A stretch of 64,000 bases of DNA from Biostraticola tofi (lineage in GTDB: Bacteria > Pseudomonadota > Gammaproteobacteria > Enterobacterales > Enterobacteriaceae). Positions 61,601 to 64,000 of this stretch are shown piece by piece (position 1 is the stretch's first letter; the number at the start of each line of letters is the position of its first letter). Position numbers and translations under genes: made by a program. The notes beneath the pieces are model-generated. The model was given only the letters and a program-made list of their open reading frames with translations, had not been told where the DNA came from and made no database searches. The stretch spans positions 1 through 64,000 of the forward strand of contig NZ_SMCR01000011.1 in NCBI RefSeq assembly GCF_004343195.1, in the 5' to 3' direction.

Positions 61601-62208
61601 GGCTCACCCTGCAGATAGGGCAGCAGTTCAGCAAGCAGCTTTTGTGGACCGTCCCATTCCTCATGCACCATTACGGCGATATCGTACGGCAATGGATAAC
61701 AGTAACGGCGCCAGAAATCAGCACAGACCTGCTGGCGCAGCATTGACTCATCCTCGACCAGGTTCTGCTGGAACAACATGCCGGATTCGATGGCATTATG
61801 GCTAAGCATCCGCTGGCAAAAGCCATGGATGGTGTAGACCGCAGCCTCATCCATTTGCCGTTCCGCTGCCAGCAACATCCGCGCAGCTTCATCAGGGCTG
61901 GTTATCTGGTCAAGCAAGGCCTGCAGCAGCGTATCATCTGTTGATCGCCTGACGCAGGCGAGCCTCAAGCGATGAATATTTTCACGGATCCGGCCGCGCA
62001 GCTCTTCGGTAGCGGCTTCGGTAAAGGTCACCACCAGGATCTCGTCCACGCTGAGCGGACGGGGGTATGCCGCCTCATGGCCGAGTCCGAGCAGCAGGCG
62101 CAGATACAATGCCGCCAGGGTATAGGTTTTACCGGTTCCCGCCGAGGCCTCTATAAGACTTGCGTCCTGTAAAGGCAACGTCAATGGATTAAGCCTGGTT
62201 GCGGTCAA
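58645..62208 (-). CDS. recB: exodeoxyribonuclease V beta subunit RecB
   Basis: RecB is the 3'-5' helicase and only nuclease subunit of RecBCD, for double-strand break repair, Chi processing and RecA loading. The 1187 residues (E. coli 1180) have Walker A ASAGTGKT (21-28), MIDEFQDTDPQQYRIF, and TVHKSKGLEFPLVFLPF. The C-terminal nuclease domain has GFIDLVFCWQGRYYLLDYKSNWLG in two parts, with the Asp and Lys of the active site. It starts 16 bp after ptrA. Confidence 0.98.
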   Translation of the reverse strand: MTATRLNPLTLPLQDASLIEASAGTGKTYTLAALYLRLLLGLGHEAAYPRPLSVDEILVVTFTEAATEELRGRIRENIHRLRLACVRRSTDDTLLQALLDQITSPDEAARMLLAAERQMDEAAVYTIHGFCQRMLSHNAIESGMLFQQNLVEDESMLRQQVCADFWRRYCYPLPYDIAVMVHEEWDGPQKLLAELLPYLQGEPPVMQNPPLTNETIVQRHHQIIAAIDGLKSQWRAAAGDLPDIMAASGVDRRSYSSKYLPTWLASIGEWAAEATRDYRFPKELERFCQSVLLAKSPKGPAPRHTLFDAVDAFFAQPLKLRDVIFVLALKEVRLGLELEKRRRAEMGFDDLLSGFDRALSNEGGEKLASAVRKQYPVAMIDEFQDTDPQQYRIFRRIYADQPDCGLLLIGDPKQAIYAFRGADIFTYMRARSEVDAHYTLDTNWRSAPGMVDAVNQLFRCLPSPFIFADIPFLPVESAEGNRERGLEIHGQRQAAMMIWLQAGDGVSLSDYQSIMARQCAATISNWLKAAHEGQACLIKPGGKRQPVQASDMTVLVRNRLEAALVRDALRELSIPAVYLSNRDSVFDAAEARDLLWILQAVLMPAQDNALRCAIACSLIGLDAAAIDKINNNEVLWDEWVDEFARYRLLWSRRGVLPMLRQLMSAHHTAENVLAGVNGERRLTDLLHLGELLQEASAQLENEHALVRWLALQIEKPDIQSDNQQLRLESDRHLVQIITVHKSKGLEFPLVFLPFAADYRAQKRPLYHDRDSYQSWLDLGASARSLALAEEERLAEDLRLLYVALTRSVYHCSIGVAPLFRGSRKKQGETDLHHSALGYLIQRAKPADAAALRRELEGLCHESRGSIRLAEVSDPDGQPWLAPESDKLVLSARIYPHRRQDHWRVTSYSGLQQHGAASVVMDLRPGLDIDAVGEQRQDGQAGLTPHTFPRGAAPGTFLHSLFEVSDFSRTLETQWFTEHCTQHGIEAHWLPMLAQWLHTVITTRLNSDGITLANIDAGKKQVEMQFYLPIDAMVSAEQLDSLCKKYDPLSRSRPPLSFPQVRGMLKGFIDLVFCWQGRYYLLDYKSNWLGSDAAAYTQDAMRQAMASHSYDLQYQLYTLALHRYLRHRLPDYDYQRHFGGVFYLFLRGISAQYPDNGVFFYRPESQFIIELDALFSTNGTAVPADGID

Positions 62209-62224
62209 AGTCCGACTCCCGTGT

Positions 62225-64000
62225 TTACTGCTTCATGGCAGGCAGCATTTTTTGCAGTGTGGATGCGTCAGCATAGCGGGTCCAGCCATCAGGCGCGGCA
62301 TATTCCGGTTTTTCCTGCTGTTCACCGCCGATCTGCGAGAGCAACGCCAGCCCCTGAGGCGCTATCACCGCCCGATGAAAGAAATCAGCTGCCTGCTGCC
62401 GGGACACTTTTCGCAGGCTCGCCACCAGCTCATCGCGACTGTTGAACAGCAAATTATTGCGGTACAAATCGCCGGTATAGAGATCAACTTCTTCATCCAG
62501 CGTCTGGGGCTGCTGCATCAGCTGGCTGATAACCCCCTGTTTATACTGCTCGAAATCGGCTGCATCAAGCTTGCGCAACCGCTGCTCAGCACCGATAAAA
62601 AAGGCCTGGAAGCGCTGATGCAGCCAGGATGGCTGATAACGACCGCTCTGCAGTACAAAGCCCAGTCCCGCCTGATCGCCAATAAATTGCGGCATCATGA
62701 ATACGGCGTAACCCAGCTGTTCACGGGTCCTGAGCTGCTGATAAAACCAGGATTCAACAATTTGCGATAGCAGATAGCTGCAGGCCATGCCTTCAATTCG
62801 CTCATAGCCGACCGGAACATACAGGGCCGCTAACGCCGAATCACTGCTGCTGCCTCTTTTTTCCAGCAGCGCCTGCAGGGGTCTGTCGACCATGACTTTA
62901 TCCGTGCGGGCAAAGTCCCTGCCGGCCAGTCCAAGTGTACTTTTGAGCTGCCGGGCCAGCCTGGTGGCGTTATCAGGTGTCATGTTGCCTACCACCAGCA
63001 TATCAAGGGCTGCGGCACTGAATAAACGGTTACGGTAATCGATCAGTTCCTGCAGGGTGATGGAGGCGATCAGCGCCCGCCGTTCGCTTCTTTCAAAATA
63101 GGGGAGATTGGACAGTACATTGGCCGGCACCAAGGCCTGGGCATAGGCCTTATCTTTATCGGTTCCGTCCAGCTGTTCACGATACCAGCCCTTGGCCTGA
63201 ATCAACTGCCCGGCAGTCGGCGTAAAAGTCGCGTAACGCCGCGCCAGCGTCATGGTCAATTGAGATAGCCGTTGGGTATAACCGCTGGCTTTGATGGTCA
63301 GGCCGTCGCTTTCAAATGTCGAAAAACTGATGCCGCCCACATAAGCCTGGTTACTCAACTCGGCCAGATCCAGTCCGGCGATGTAATCAGTCAGGGCATA
63401 AAGCACCTGATTACGCGCCGTCGCCATCACGCCGGCATTACGCAAATTAAGCGTGATACTGGCCCGTGGTTCGGTACTGAAATACTTGCTCGGCATGTAC
63501 ATCAGACGCAGACCCGGTTCGCTCTGCAGAGGCTGGGGAAAATCCTGCGTTTCAACATGGGTTATCAGAGAGAAATCATCCGGGATATAGGGATTCAGCG
63601 CCGGCAGGGATAGGCTGATGTGCTGTGCTTTCTGCCGCCATTCGGCCAGCTTGGCCGGGCTTATTTTATCGACCTGATAGGGGGCCGCAACAAAATAGGC
63701 CATTTTATTATGAGGCTCATCAGGACTGATAAACCAGATACGTGCATTGTCCAACGTCATGCCGTCCAATCTGGCGGCAATCGCATCGGGATCATAGCGA
63801 TCGGCCAGGTAAGAAGCATCCAGCACGTGTTCGACCGGTACCCGCAGCATTGAGTCGACCAGCCATTCTATGTAATTCATATCGCGGGTTATTACCGGGT
63901 AACGAAAATCCTGGTCCAGTACCTTGGCGATTTCGTTGAAATATTGCTGCTGTATGCCGCGCTGCCGCAGCGTGTTCAGATAGCTGAATATCGCCGCCAC
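62225..64000 (-). CDS. ptrA: pitrilysin (protease III), C-terminal part, cut by the window edge
   Basis: Protease III is a periplasmic zinc peptidase of family M16 that degrades small polypeptides. The visible 591 residues correspond to roughly the last three fifths of the 962-residue E. coli protein. They include part of the second M16 domain and the inactive C-terminal half (QLRTREQLGYAVFMMP, with RxxxQLGY). The zinc motif HxxEH and the signal peptide lie beyond the right edge. It sits upstream of recB, as in E. coli, where recC precedes it. Confidence 0.95.
   Translation of the reverse strand: MAAIFSYLNTLRQRGIQQQYFNEIAKVLDQDFRYPVITRDMNYIEWLVDSMLRVPVEHVLDASYLADRYDPDAIAARLDGMTLDNARIWFISPDEPHNKMAYFVAAPYQVDKISPAKLAEWRQKAQHISLSLPALNPYIPDDFSLITHVETQDFPQPLQSEPGLRLMYMPSKYFSTEPRASITLNLRNAGVMATARNQVLYALTDYIAGLDLAELSNQAYVGGISFSTFESDGLTIKASGYTQRLSQLTMTLARRYATFTPTAGQLIQAKGWYREQLDGTDKDKAYAQALVPANVLSNLPYFERSERRALIASITLQELIDYRNRLFSAAALDMLVVGNMTPDNATRLARQLKSTLGLAGRDFARTDKVMVDRPLQALLEKRGSSSDSALAALYVPVGYERIEGMACSYLLSQIVESWFYQQLRTREQLGYAVFMMPQFIGDQAGLGFVLQSGRYQPSWLHQRFQAFFIGAEQRLRKLDAADFEQYKQGVISQLMQQPQTLDEEVDLYTGDLYRNNLLFNSRDELVASLRKVSRQQAADFFHRAVIAPQGLALLSQIGGEQQEKPEYAAPDGWTRYADASTLQKMLPAMKQ

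Overview
The window is a contiguous piece of a gammaproteobacterial chromosome. Protein sequences, gene order, the rrn-linked gmhB, two tandem initiator tRNAs, and the CsrB and GcvB small RNAs beside yqcC/syd and gcvA all point to the order Enterobacterales. Most products align almost end to end with Escherichia coli proteins but differ at many positions. Together with the gene losses noted below, this suggests a genus outside the Escherichia/Salmonella group. The genus cannot be fixed from the sequence alone. Nearly everything is core chromosome; no phage, insertion sequence, CRISPR array or defence island is visible.

Left block (1-37.6 kb). This corresponds to the E. coli segment from the rrnH promoter to dapD, mostly inverted. 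It begins with an rRNA promoter region reading out of the window to the left. gmhB follows, then the MetJ-controlled metNIQ methionine transporter, rcsF, trmO and proS. Next come nlpE, yaeQ, rof, tilS, a VOC-family gene and ldcC. The large leftward macrosynthesis cluster is rpsB-tsf-pyrH-frr-dxr-ispU-cdsA-rseP-bamA-skp-lpxD-fabZ-lpxA-lpxB-rnhB-dnaE-accA. It joins translation, isoprenoid carrier, phospholipid, lipid A and outer-membrane assembly genes with the replicative polymerase and fatty-acid initiation. map, glnD, dapD and a DUF3461 gene run rightward from the rpsB side.

Right block (37.6-64 kb). Relative to E. coli, gene order jumps here to the yqcA-recB region. The contents are yqcA-truC-yqcC, the CsrB RNA, syd, queF, ppnN and xni, then a two-domain family 3 glycoside hydrolase where E. 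coli has the fucose operon. After that come rlmM, ygdD, gcvA, the GcvB RNA, ygdI, csdA-csdE, tcdA, mltA, two tRNA-fMet genes, amiC, argA, recD, recB and the 3' part of ptrA, which runs off the right edge.

Several starts were moved from the longest reading frame by ribosome-site position and family length: gmhB (GTG), metQ, proS, tilS, skp (GTG), ispU, dxr, rpsB, map, yaeH, truC, yqcC, ppnN (TTG), the GH3 gene and argA (GTG). I found no convincing new multi-gene system. The best leads are the GH3 enzyme with its low-complexity linker, a 34-bp tandem repeat beside csdE, the RNA/regulatory loci, and a few lineage-specific losses (arfB, yaeP, the NlpE C-terminal domain).
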